From RECM01 sp047921215 (GTDB lineage: Bacteria > Bacteroidota > Rhodothermia > Balneolales > Cyclonatronaceae): a DNA stretch of 64,000 nucleotides. This document shows positions 18,040-26,548 of the stretch, in pieces. The notes beneath the pieces were generated by a model. The model was not told the DNA's origin. It saw only the letters and a list, made by a program, of their open reading frames with translations, and did no database searches. Position 1 is the first letter of the stretch. Each line of letters begins with the position of its first letter. Both the position numbers and the translations under genes were made by a program. The stretch is from positions 1-64,000 of the forward strand of contig JBLRWO010000016.1 in the NCBI GenBank assembly GCA_047921215.1, written 5' to 3'.

Positions 18040-18117
18040 CACTCTTCGAGGACCTCCGCTGCGTCCTTCGACTCCGCTCTGCAGCGCTCAGGCCATGCTC
18101 CGGACTCTCGAAGGTGT
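18040..18117. repeat. REP-like palindromic element, copy 3
   Basis: ACACTCTTCGAGG at 18040-18052 pairs with CTCGAAGGTGT at 18107-18117, with GC-rich inner repeats between. It shares the CTCTTCGAGG core with copies at 10856-10949 and 11103-11130. It lies in the gap between the first DUF5989-like gene and the carbamoyltransferase gene. Confidence 0.55.
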
Positions 18118-18138
18118 TCCGGGGAGTATCCCGGGGAT

Positions 18139-18297
18139 TTAAAACAGGTCATAGATGAACGGGGTGAGGGCGTTATCGCTGGCCAGGAGGATCAGGAAAA
18201 TGATTAGCATGGCAAAAATGACAATGGGAAGCAGCCAGAACTTTTTCCGCTGTTTCAGGAAATCGATGAATTCCCGGAAGAAACTGTTTGATGACAT
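18139..18297 (-). CDS. DUF5989-like micro-protein, copy 1
   Basis: This 52-residue protein has a basic N-terminus (FIDFLKQRKKFW), one transmembrane helix (LLPIVIFAMLIIFLILLA) and the tail LTPFIYDLF. It is clearly a paralogue of the 49-residue protein at 15679-15828, sharing RKKFWL-P and PFIY-LF, but has diverged in the rest. It lies 168 bp upstream of the carbamoyltransferase start. Function unknown. Confidence 0.82.
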   Translation of the reverse strand: MSSNSFFREFIDFLKQRKKFWLLPIVIFAMLIIFLILLASDNALTPFIYDLF

Positions 18298-18364
18298 GGT
18301 ATGCAGGGTAATACGGTTGAGGGTCGTGGCAATAAGGAACAGATAACTGGGTATGTAATGTAAA

Positions 18365-20068
18365 TCAGGGTATGTAATAGGTCGGTGCTTCGGGACCTAC
18401 GGGCATGCCGAAACCGAAGACCCATACGTAGAACAGTGCAATCCATCCGATCAGGAAAAATATGGTATAAGGGAGCATCATGCTGATGATGGTACCAATG
18501 CCCAGCTTGCGGTCATAACGGGTGGCAAAGGCCAGGATCAGGCCGAAGTAACTCATCATCGGAGTAATGATGTTGGTGCTGGAATCTCCGATACGGTAGG
18601 CAGCCTGAATCACCTCAGGGCTGTATCCTATCAGCATCAGCATGGGTACAAATATGGGTGCCGTTATCGCCCATTGGGCGGAGGCGCTCCCCAGCATCAG
18701 GTTCACAAAGCAGCACATAAGGATGAACGGAATAAACACCAGCGGGCCGGTAAGGTTGATTGCCTTCAGAAATTCAGCCCCCTTTACCGCAATGATCGGG
18801 CCCAGGTTGCTCCATCCGAAGAACGCCACAAACTGGGCAGCGAAGAATACCAGTACAATATACAGGCCCAGCGAACTCATGGCCTTCGACATGCCGTCGA
18901 TCACATCTCGGTCGCTGTTCATGGTACCTACAACCTTGCCATAAATGAATCCGGGCACAAAGAAAAAGATAAAAATCAGTGTAACCATCCCCCGCAGGAA
19001 CGGTGAGTTCAGTACATCGCCTGTATCCGGGTTTCGAAGCACCCCCCACTCCGGGGCCACCGACAGAACCAGCAGCAGCGATACGCCGAGCACACCCACG
19101 CCCGCCCATTTCAGCCCCCTCACTTCATCAGCGGTCAGCGGTTCCATACTGCGGTCGTCGCTAAGATCTTCGGAGGCGATAGAAGGGTCGTATTTGCCCA
19201 GTTTTGGCTCCACGATTTTGAGTGTAACATAAGACCCTACAATGGTTATCAGAAATGTACTGACGATCATGAAATACCAGTTCACGGCCGGATGGACCAG
19301 GTATCCCGGGTCAATAAGCTGGGCGGCCTCCTCGGTGATACCGGCCAGTAGCGGGTCGACCGTACCAATGAGCAGGTTGGCACTGTAGCCGCCCGATACC
19401 CCGGCAAATGCAGCCGCCATACCGGCAAGAGGATGCCGGCCCAGGGCAAGAAAAACCACCGCAGCAAGCGGTACAAGTACCACATACCCCATTTCCGAAG
19501 CCGTGTTGGAGACCACCCCGGCAAACACAATAGTGATGGTGACCAGGATTTTCGGGGTCAGCAGAAAGTTGACAACCTTGAGTAACTGACGGTAAGCGCG
19601 GGCAAAAACACTGCCGTTGCTTTTGCCCGGCACAAACGGACGAAACGAGGCGGCTTTGAGCACCAGGCCCCTGATGGCCGCGCTTATCAGCCCGGATGCC
19701 TCGGCCACACCCACACCGAGAAGGGCTACCAGAACCGTACCGAGAGGCACGAAACCCGTGAAGTTTGTAACCAGGTTTTCTACAATTCTCCGCAGGCCTT
19801 CTCCGTTCATCAGGCTGATGGATGTGATAATACCATCAGGTGCCCGTCCGCTGGCCCCCTCCGGCCTCGGGTCAATCGCACTCCAGTCGAGCCAGCCTGC
19901 AAGACCACTCAGCAGTACCACGCCGAATGCAAACATGGCAAACAGGGTAACGGGGTGGGGCAGCAGATTGCCCAGCCACTCAATTACATCAAGGAACCTG
20001 GTAAACCAGGTTCGCTGCGATTGAAGCTCATTTTCTGCGGGCGGATCGGGTCGGATGTCTCTGGTCAT
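18365..20068 (-). CDS. AbgT-family transporter
   Basis: This 567-residue inner-membrane protein has about 12 hydrophobic segments. It matches the AbgT family (p-aminobenzoyl-glutamate uptake in E. coli; sulfonamide/antimetabolite export in some homologues). Family features include the N-terminal FLDVIEWLGNLLPHPVTLF and the conserved SASAQWAITAPIFVPMLMLIG near residue 465, followed by GDSSTNIITPMMSYFGLIL. The long periplasmic loop near residue 70 is normal. It starts 55 bp after the amidinohydrolase-like gene, so the two may be co-transcribed. The true substrate is unknown. Confidence 0.9.
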   Translation of the reverse strand: MTRDIRPDPPAENELQSQRTWFTRFLDVIEWLGNLLPHPVTLFAMFAFGVVLLSGLAGWLDWSAIDPRPEGASGRAPDGIITSISLMNGEGLRRIVENLVTNFTGFVPLGTVLVALLGVGVAEASGLISAAIRGLVLKAASFRPFVPGKSNGSVFARAYRQLLKVVNFLLTPKILVTITIVFAGVVSNTASEMGYVVLVPLAAVVFLALGRHPLAGMAAAFAGVSGGYSANLLIGTVDPLLAGITEEAAQLIDPGYLVHPAVNWYFMIVSTFLITIVGSYVTLKIVEPKLGKYDPSIASEDLSDDRSMEPLTADEVRGLKWAGVGVLGVSLLLVLSVAPEWGVLRNPDTGDVLNSPFLRGMVTLIFIFFFVPGFIYGKVVGTMNSDRDVIDGMSKAMSSLGLYIVLVFFAAQFVAFFGWSNLGPIIAVKGAEFLKAINLTGPLVFIPFILMCCFVNLMLGSASAQWAITAPIFVPMLMLIGYSPEVIQAAYRIGDSSTNIITPMMSYFGLILAFATRYDRKLGIGTIISMMLPYTIFFLIGWIALFYVWVFGFGMPVGPEAPTYYIP

Positions 20069-20123
20069 GTATTCAGTTCTGCAAATTCCTGATTGTTCTT
20101 TTCTGCTTTACCGGCATCAGTCG

Positions 20124-21020
20124 CTACCATGTCAGCATTTTCATGCAGAAAACACTGCCTCCGCTTTTGATAAATTCATCGGTTTCCAGCTCGATGATCG
20201 TAAATCCTGCATCCCTTAGCATCTGATTGGTTTTAACACACCCTTTCTGGATGAGTACATGTTTACCATCGGGACAGGTGGCATTGCAGGCAAACCGTTC
20301 TTCTGCCTCAACAGCATCCGCTTCCAGCACATTAGGGATGAGATGACGGATCATCTCAAGGCTTTTTCTACTGAAAGCGCCCGGCCAGATCAATACGGTA
20401 TCCTCATTCAACATGCAGAAACAGGTATCGAGGTGATAGAATTTGTCGCTGGTCAGTTTAAGCACAATAACCGGTACGGCAAACTTTTCGGATACAAATT
20501 CATAGGCTTCCACTGATGAACGGAATCCATATCCGCCCCACAGTAATTGCCGGCCGGGATGCCAAATTGCATCGCCCATACCCTCAAAATCCCTGATTAC
20601 CTTGTAGCCAGGGTGATGAACGGTATATCCCTGGCTCCGGTACCATTCTTCGATATAGGGTACCTCCGGCTTGCGGTGTTTCGAATGCATGATACTCATA
20701 ACCACTTCGCGGTCGCCATGGGTATTTTTAAAAGGGAGACTCTGATTGGCACAAAAAACCATATCGGGCAAACCGGGCTGGTCGTCGATGGTGTGCACCC
20801 TTAGCCCGGTTGAGGCAAACGCATCCTTTACAGCCTCCCACTCCTGCATTGCTTTGGCCTTGTCGACCTTTCCCACATTCTCCGCCATATGCGGATTGAT
20901 CACATAATCGACGGAAAAATGGCCCGGCCTTACCATCAGTACATTGGTGGGAAGAGGCATAGCCGGCAAATCAATCAGCGAAAAGTCGATCTCTTTACGA
21001 TTTGTTATAACCTTGGACAT
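20124..21020 (-). CDS. DDAH/arginine-deiminase-like amidinohydrolase
   Basis: This 298-residue pentein-fold enzyme has the FEGMGDAIW acidic motif (near residue 145), the catalytic His in FYHLDTCFC and the nucleophile Cys near the C-terminus in GGSVFCMKM. These are the residues of dimethylarginine dimethylaminohydrolases and related arginine/ornithine amidinohydrolases. It probably hydrolyses a guanidino compound to citrulline or ornithine plus an amine or ammonia. The ATG at 21020 gives the usual length. Its neighbours are a transporter and carbamoyl-phosphate genes, which suits nitrogen or arginine metabolism. Confidence 0.87.
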   Translation of the reverse strand: MSKVITNRKEIDFSLIDLPAMPLPTNVLMVRPGHFSVDYVINPHMAENVGKVDKAKAMQEWEAVKDAFASTGLRVHTIDDQPGLPDMVFCANQSLPFKNTHGDREVVMSIMHSKHRKPEVPYIEEWYRSQGYTVHHPGYKVIRDFEGMGDAIWHPGRQLLWGGYGFRSSVEAYEFVSEKFAVPVIVLKLTSDKFYHLDTCFCMLNEDTVLIWPGAFSRKSLEMIRHLIPNVLEADAVEAEERFACNATCPDGKHVLIQKGCVKTNQMLRDAGFTIIELETDEFIKSGGSVFCMKMLTW

Positions 21021-21668
21021 GTCGGGGATTTTGAGTTATCTGGTATGCGAAGATAGTAACTTTTAAGGCCTAAAAAAGAGAGAGGGGGTTCTGTCAGAGT
21101 GTTGGCAAAAAACAACCGGGAGATTATTTCGGTTCCAATCACAATAAATATCAGATATTTACTGATTCCGGATAAAATTTATTACAACAGAATGAAAAAA
21201 AAATGTAAGGATTACCTGATTTATGGCTCTATACAGGTATGTCAGAACACGAGCAAGATCACTTGTTCAATGAGAGATCAGCTACTGAGCATTTCTACAG
21301 TCCTAAAGGACCGGATACCCGCCCGTATCCGGTCTTTTTTTAAAAAAAACTGATCAGGACCCTCTCCATTTCCAGGCTGTTTCAGTCGTGATTCCCAATC
21401 AACCGGTGTAAGTCCTGACCGTAAATGGCCCGTATCCTAAAAAAGACATCGTTCAGTACCATAGTAACGGATAGGATTTCAGCAAAAAACACCGGGAAAA
21501 GTACTGTTTATAAGGCCTTTTTACGCGCAGCACCAGATCCTTCAAAAACTAAATCCCGTTTCGTACGACTAAGTTAATACGCATATTTAAATAACAAAAA
21601 TTAACACTTCGGCACCCGGCTGACATCTCAGAACAGTCATAATTTTCTCAACAGTCACCACAGTAAAA
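21021..21668. other. 648-bp gap holding a possible small RNA
   Basis: No convincing gene was found. The only strong signal is the plus-strand terminator at 21308-21341, which has no upstream coding gene on that strand, so a short untranslated transcript may start between about 21030 and 21250. The 84-codon open frame at 21099-21353 runs through the terminator and is rejected. From 21350 to 21668 I see only probable promoter sequence for the PqqD operon. Confidence 0.4.
21308..21341 (+). terminator. Rho-independent terminator
   Basis: The stem GACCGGATAC with GTATCCGGTC closes a CCGCCC loop and is followed by TTTTTTT on the plus strand. The stem is perfect over 10 bp. The opposite strand has no comparable T-run, so it works for rightward transcripts. 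Confidence 0.85.
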
Positions 21669-21917
21669 ATGAACATCAAGAAAAATATTGCCATCAGCGA
21701 CTCCGGATTTGTTTTTGACCCTTCTACGGGCGATTCCTTCTCACTTAACCCTGTGGGGCTGGAAATTATGCTACTGATTAAAGAAGGGAATACGCCGGAA
21801 CAGATTTCCGGGCTGATCACATCCAAATACGAGGTAGACAGAAGTGTTTTTGAACGCTATTTCCTTGATTTCACAGCGATGCTAAAACAGTATCATCTGC
21901 TTGCGAACAATGAATAA
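21669..21917 (+). CDS. PqqD-like peptide-binding protein
   Basis: This 82-residue protein has the PqqD / RiPP-recognition-element pattern: a beta hairpin with GFVFDPSTGDSFSLNPVGLEI, then helices with EGNTPEQISGLI and a C-terminal helix. PqqD proteins hold a peptide substrate for a modifying enzyme. It is the first gene of a six-gene plus-strand operon and overlaps the ATP-grasp gene by 8 bp (ATGAATAA), which implies coupled translation. I see no precursor peptide nearby, so the partner peptide is unknown and the protein may have another scaffold role. Confidence 0.72.
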   Translation: MNIKKNIAISDSGFVFDPSTGDSFSLNPVGLEIMLLIKEGNTPEQISGLITSKYEVDRSVFERYFLDFTAMLKQYHLLANNE

Positions 21918-22956
21918 ACAAAAGCTTACGGTTGCCGTTTCCGGCCTCAACAACATCGACAGTCCCGGGCCGGGCATACCGGTTATCCGTGGTCTCCGGG
22001 AATCGGATCTCATTGAACCCCGGATTATCGGCCTTGCATACGACAACCTGGAACCCGGTGCATACATGCACAATCTGGTCGATAAATCGTATAAGGTACC
22101 CTATCCCTCTGAAGGTACGGATGTTCTGCTTCAGCGCATCCGCTACATCAACGACCTTGAACACATTGATGTGCTGGTCCCGAATTTTGATTCGGAGCTT
22201 TACGCTTTCATGAAATCGGAGGCCATCCTGAAATCAATGGGCATACAGACATTTTTGCCACCGCTGGAGCAGTTCGAGGAGAGGCATAAAGCAAACCTTT
22301 ATGAATTCGGGCAAAAATACAGGGTCAAGGTACCCTTCAGCGCACCGGTTACGGGCTACGACGACTTCGACCGGCTGAAAGACAAGCTCAAATATCCGTT
22401 AATGATAAAGGGCAAATTCTATGACGCCTACACCGCATACGACCGGGATCAGGCCCGCATGTACTTCAACAAGATCAACGCGAAGTGGGGACTGCCCGTG
22501 ATCGTTCAGGAATTCATCAGGGGCGTTGAGGTAAATGTTATGGCCCTGGGCGATGGTTTCGGAAACACGATTGGCGCTGTACCGATGCGGAAGCAATACA
22601 TTACCGACAAGGGAAAGGCCTGGGGCGGCATCACACTCGACGACCCGGCTCTCCTCGATCTGACCCGTCAAATTATCTCATCAACGAAGTGGCGTGGTGG
22701 CATGGAGCTTGAACTGATCAGAACCGAAAACGATGACCTGTACCTGATCGAGATCAATCCGCGGCTGCCCGCATGGACCTATCTGGCAGTTGCCGCCGGG
22801 CAAAACCTGCCCGAAGCCCTGGTCAGGCTTGCCACAGGCCACCGCGTTGAGCCATGGACGGCCTACAAAACCGGAGTGATGTTTATCCGCTACTCCTACG
22901 ATATGATTACCGGGCTCGATGAATTCGAGCAGCTCTCAACCAAAGGCGAATTATGA
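21910..22956 (+). CDS. ATP-grasp ligase
   Basis: This 348-residue protein resembles the CarB/biotin-carboxylase type of ATP-grasp enzymes. It has an N-terminal Rossmann-like part (TVAVSGLNNIDSPGPGIPVI), a lid (PLMIKGKFYDAYTAYD), the QEFIRGVEVNVMALGDG strand and the metal site GGMELEL...YLIEINPRLPAW. Such enzymes form amide or similar bonds via an acyl phosphate. ATG 21910 is chosen over TTG 21901 because of the 8-bp overlap with the PqqD-like gene. The pairing suggests ligation acting on a peptide or amino acid; the substrate is unknown. Confidence 0.82.
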   Translation: MNKQKLTVAVSGLNNIDSPGPGIPVIRGLRESDLIEPRIIGLAYDNLEPGAYMHNLVDKSYKVPYPSEGTDVLLQRIRYINDLEHIDVLVPNFDSELYAFMKSEAILKSMGIQTFLPPLEQFEERHKANLYEFGQKYRVKVPFSAPVTGYDDFDRLKDKLKYPLMIKGKFYDAYTAYDRDQARMYFNKINAKWGLPVIVQEFIRGVEVNVMALGDGFGNTIGAVPMRKQYITDKGKAWGGITLDDPALLDLTRQIISSTKWRGGMELELIRTENDDLYLIEINPRLPAWTYLAVAAGQNLPEALVRLATGHRVEPWTAYKTGVMFIRYSYDMITGLDEFEQLSTKGEL

Positions 22957-22975
22957 ACTACAGAACGGACTGAAT

Positions 22976-24355
22976 ATGGAAAAACTGCCCTTTGAACGAC
23001 CGATTATTCAGAAAATCAACGCGGGACTGCCCAGCAAGTTCGGCATCAGCAGCCGTATGGAGCCGGTGACCGATATTGAGGGGATTCCGGTAAGCCGGTT
23101 GATCGGGGAATTCGGCTCACCCGTGTTTGTATTCTCCGAAGCCACCATCCGCAAAACATACAGGCAGGCATGGCGTGCCTTTTCGACCAGATACCCCAGG
23201 GTTCAGTTCGCCTGGTCATACAAAACGAACTATCTGAATTCCATCTGCCGGGTATTCCATCAGGAAGGATCCTGGGCAGAGGTGGTTTCAGGTTTTGAGT
23301 ACGACAAGGCCCTGGCAAACGGTGTGCCGGGTGAACAGATCATTTTCAACGGTCCCGACAAATCGCGCGACGATCTGGCCAAAGCCATCGCCAGCGGGTC
23401 GCTGATCCACATTGACCACTTCGATGAGCTGTACGAAATCATTGATCTGAGCGGAACGGCAGATAAACGGCCGAAAGTGGCCATCCGGGTGAACATGGAT
23501 ACCGGCATCTACCCGCAGTGGGACCGGTTCGGGTTCAATTACGAGAACGGGGAGGCCTGGGATGCGCTGAACCGCATTATGGTGAGCGGAAAAATGGAGC
23601 TTCTGGGTCTTCATGCCCACATCGGAACCTATATGATGCAGACATCCCCGTACCGGATTGCCGCAGAAAAACTGGCCTCACTGGCGGTGGGGCTGGAGCG
23701 CAAGTACAACCACGTGATCAGCTATATCGATGTGGGAGGCGGGTTCGCGTCGAAAAACACGCTAAAGGGTGCCTATTATCCCGGCAGCGACACCACCCCC
23801 TCGTTCGACGACTACGCCGAGGCCATCACATCATCGCTGATGAAATCGGAGATCAAGCCTGAAAACCTGCCGATGCTGATCCTGGAGAACGGGCGCGCCC
23901 TGATCGACGATGCCGGTTACCTTGCCGGAACCGTGATCGCCAATAAGCGGCTTGCCGACGGGCGGCGGGCCACCATCATTGATGCCGGAGTGAACCTGCT
24001 GTTTACCTCCTTCTGGTATGAGCACGATCTGAGGCCGGCCGTGAATGTTTCTGACCAGACCGAAGACACTACCATCTATGGACCGCTGTGCATGAACATT
24101 GATGTGATCCGAGGCAGCATACAGTTCCCGTTGCTGAAGAAAGGCGATCAGTATGTGATCAGGCGGGTCGGAGCCTACAACAATACCCAATGGCTGCAGT
24201 TTATCACACTCAGGCCCAATGTGGTGATGATCGACACGTCCGGCAATCTGCAGCTGATACGCCGGAGCGAAACCCTGGAAACCATCAACGATCTCGAAAG
24301 AGTGCCCGAACATCTGGCTGATATTGTTGCCGGAACCCCTGAACAGATGAAATAA
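22976..24355 (+). CDS. PLP-dependent decarboxylase, DapDC/ornithine-type
   Basis: This 459-residue fold-III PLP enzyme has the PLP Lys in FAWSYKTNYL (near residue 82), GLHAHIGT, a phosphate-binding glycine loop in YIDVGGGFAS, ILENGRALID and the active-site Cys in GPLCMNIDVI. It resembles diaminopimelate/ornithine decarboxylases. I chose ATG 22976, just before the conserved part; the open frame starts at 22919 inside the ATP-grasp gene. The real lysA may be elsewhere, because this copy belongs to the PqqD/ATP-grasp operon and may make or use a diamine. Confidence 0.83.
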   Translation: MEKLPFERPIIQKINAGLPSKFGISSRMEPVTDIEGIPVSRLIGEFGSPVFVFSEATIRKTYRQAWRAFSTRYPRVQFAWSYKTNYLNSICRVFHQEGSWAEVVSGFEYDKALANGVPGEQIIFNGPDKSRDDLAKAIASGSLIHIDHFDELYEIIDLSGTADKRPKVAIRVNMDTGIYPQWDRFGFNYENGEAWDALNRIMVSGKMELLGLHAHIGTYMMQTSPYRIAAEKLASLAVGLERKYNHVISYIDVGGGFASKNTLKGAYYPGSDTTPSFDDYAEAITSSLMKSEIKPENLPMLILENGRALIDDAGYLAGTVIANKRLADGRRATIIDAGVNLLFTSFWYEHDLRPAVNVSDQTEDTTIYGPLCMNIDVIRGSIQFPLLKKGDQYVIRRVGAYNNTQWLQFITLRPNVVMIDTSGNLQLIRRSETLETINDLERVPEHLADIVAGTPEQMK

Positions 24356-24361
24356 CCCGAC

Positions 24362-26548
24362 ATGAACAAGCCTGCATGGATATGGCAAAGCCTGCTGAAC
24401 AGTTACTCGCAGATCTTTTTCTCCGATAACAGGCTTTTCGCGGTCATCCTTGTGCCGGTCACATTCATGGATTTCTACGCCGGCCTGTTCGGGCTGACGT
24501 CGGTAATCGTTGCCAACCTTACGGCCTGGATGATCGGCCTGGATACGTTCAGGATATCGAAAGGCTATTACGGGTTCAACGCACTGCTGACAGGACTTGG
24601 CCTTGGCATCTATTTCGAGCCCGGATTGCTGCTGGTTCTCATTGTGGTTATTGCGGGCCTCCTTACCCTGCTCATTGCCGTTGCCCTGGAGGGAATCATC
24701 GGCAAATACTCCCTGCCCCACCTCAGCCTGCCGTTCGTTTTTGCCCTGTGGGCCCTGGTACTTGCCACCCGGGAATTTTCGGCACTCGGCCTGAATGAAC
24801 GGTGGATTTACACACTCAACGACCTGTACATACTGGGAGGGCAGCCGCTGGTAAATCTCTATGAATGGTGGAACAGTCTGTACATCCCGGTTTCGCTGAG
24901 GTCTTACCTGTTGTCGCTGGGGGCGATCCTGTTTCAGTACAGCGTTTTTTCGGGTGTGCTGCTGGCCATCGGGCTGCTCATCTATTCCAGGATAGCCTTT
25001 ACGCTCTCCCTGATTGGTTTCTACATCGCCTGGTTGTTCTATCAGCTGATCGGGGCAGAGTTGTCGGAGGTGAATTACAGTTACATAGGCTTCAACTACA
25101 TACTAACGGCCATTGCTACCGGCGGATTTTTCGTGATCCCGAACCGCAGTTCATACCTGTCGCTGCTGGTACTGATCCCGATCGTTGCAGTAATTACAGT
25201 CAGCTTTTCGGCGATTCTGGCTCCATTCGGGCTGCCCGTTTATGCGCTCCCCTTCAATGTTCTGGTGCTCACCTATCTGTATGTACTCAAATTCCGTACC
25301 GATAACCGGGCCGATCTGAGCACTCTGTTTGTTCAGCTGAATTCGCCCGAGAAGAATCTCTACTCATTCGTGAATTACCGGGAGCGCTTTGGCAAGGAAA
25401 GTCCGGTCGACATTCACCTCCCCTTTTTCGGTGAATGGAAAGTTACCCAGGCCCATGATGGCGAGTTCACGCATAAGGGCGACTGGCGCCACGCCTGGGA
25501 TTTTGAAATAACCGACGATGAGGGGAAAACATATAAAGACCGGGGTGACTTCACCCATGATTACTATTGCTACGGAAAAACCGTGATCGCTCCGGCCGAC
25601 GGAACCGTTGAGGCCATTGCCGATGGCATCGAAGACAACATCATCGGTGAACGGAATCCGTCGGACAACTGGGGCAATACCATTGTTATCAGGCATTCCG
25701 AAAATATCTATTCGAAGCTCAGCCATCTGATTCCCGGGTCCTTTTCCGTGAAGAAGGGCGACAAGGTGAGAATGGGCGATGACCTTGCAAAATGCGGGAA
25801 TTCAGGAAACTCACCCTATCCCCATCTGCATTTTCAGATTCAGTCTACCCCCTACATCGGATCGCGAACCCTCGACTATCCCCTCAGCAACATATTCATC
25901 AAAAGAAATGATCAGCGGATACTGCAGACCATTGCCAGGCCCGAAAAAGGGGATCTGGTTGTGAACGTTCAGCCCGAAGCCCCTCTTCGCAGGGCTTTTG
26001 ACCTGATTCCGGGCAAAATACTCATCTTCAACACCCGGACCGGTGATGTTACCTGGGAAGTGAAGCGGGATCTGTGGCAGAACCGGTACATCGAATGTGC
26101 AAAGACTGGCTCCAAAGCATGGTTCAGACTCGATGATGTGATGCTGCAGTTTACCCACTTCGAGGGTGACCGCTCGGCGCTGCTCTACTACTTTTACCTG
26201 GCTGCATACAGGGTTTCAACGGGCTACAGCCCGGGGCTGGTTATAACAGATACCTACCCTGTAAATATGATATTCAGTCCGTACCGAATTCCATTGCAGG
26301 ATTTTGCCGCTCCCTTCTGGCGCTATCTGCGGGGCGAGTATAGCCTGATTTATCCGGAATCCAAAACCGGGCTGCAGGGTGGCGATTTCCGGCTTCACGG
26401 CAGCATCACCAGAAAGATCTTTGGCAGAACGAAAGACACAATCCGGTTCGGTTTTCTGATCGACAACCGGGGTATTTGCGGATTCAACATCGATGGCGAC
26501 CACCTGAAAATACACGCGACATGTACCGAAAAATCATCCCCCTACTGA
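24362..26548 (+). CDS. Urea-transporter-like domain fused to M23 peptidase
   Basis: This 728-residue fusion has residues 1-325 forming about ten membrane helices with the two-fold pattern of urea transporters (GYYGFNALLTGLGLGIYF near 68 and GFNYILTAIATGGFFVIP near 242, each with an N-x-x-L-T-G/A core). Residues 350-520 are an M23 metallopeptidase with GEFTHKGDWRHAWDFEI (His and Asp metal ligands) and PYPHLHFQI (HxH). Residues 530-728 are an unrecognised C-terminal domain. It starts 6 bp after the decarboxylase stop. The fusion suggests a channel linked to peptidoglycan-like or peptide cleavage at the envelope. Confidence 0.8.
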   Translation: MNKPAWIWQSLLNSYSQIFFSDNRLFAVILVPVTFMDFYAGLFGLTSVIVANLTAWMIGLDTFRISKGYYGFNALLTGLGLGIYFEPGLLLVLIVVIAGLLTLLIAVALEGIIGKYSLPHLSLPFVFALWALVLATREFSALGLNERWIYTLNDLYILGGQPLVNLYEWWNSLYIPVSLRSYLLSLGAILFQYSVFSGVLLAIGLLIYSRIAFTLSLIGFYIAWLFYQLIGAELSEVNYSYIGFNYILTAIATGGFFVIPNRSSYLSLLVLIPIVAVITVSFSAILAPFGLPVYALPFNVLVLTYLYVLKFRTDNRADLSTLFVQLNSPEKNLYSFVNYRERFGKESPVDIHLPFFGEWKVTQAHDGEFTHKGDWRHAWDFEITDDEGKTYKDRGDFTHDYYCYGKTVIAPADGTVEAIADGIEDNIIGERNPSDNWGNTIVIRHSENIYSKLSHLIPGSFSVKKGDKVRMGDDLAKCGNSGNSPYPHLHFQIQSTPYIGSRTLDYPLSNIFIKRNDQRILQTIARPEKGDLVVNVQPEAPLRRAFDLIPGKILIFNTRTGDVTWEVKRDLWQNRYIECAKTGSKAWFRLDDVMLQFTHFEGDRSALLYYFYLAAYRVSTGYSPGLVITDTYPVNMIFSPYRIPLQDFAAPFWRYLRGEYSLIYPESKTGLQGGDFRLHGSITRKIFGRTKDTIRFGFLIDNRGICGFNIDGDHLKIHATCTEKSSPY

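Noticed and set aside
21099..21353. 84-codon plus-strand frame
   Set aside because: It runs through a strong terminator and has no protein-like features.
22953..22973. Six-codon frame between ATP-grasp and decarboxylase genes as a tiny peptide
   Set aside because: It is too short to distinguish from chance and has no ribosome site.
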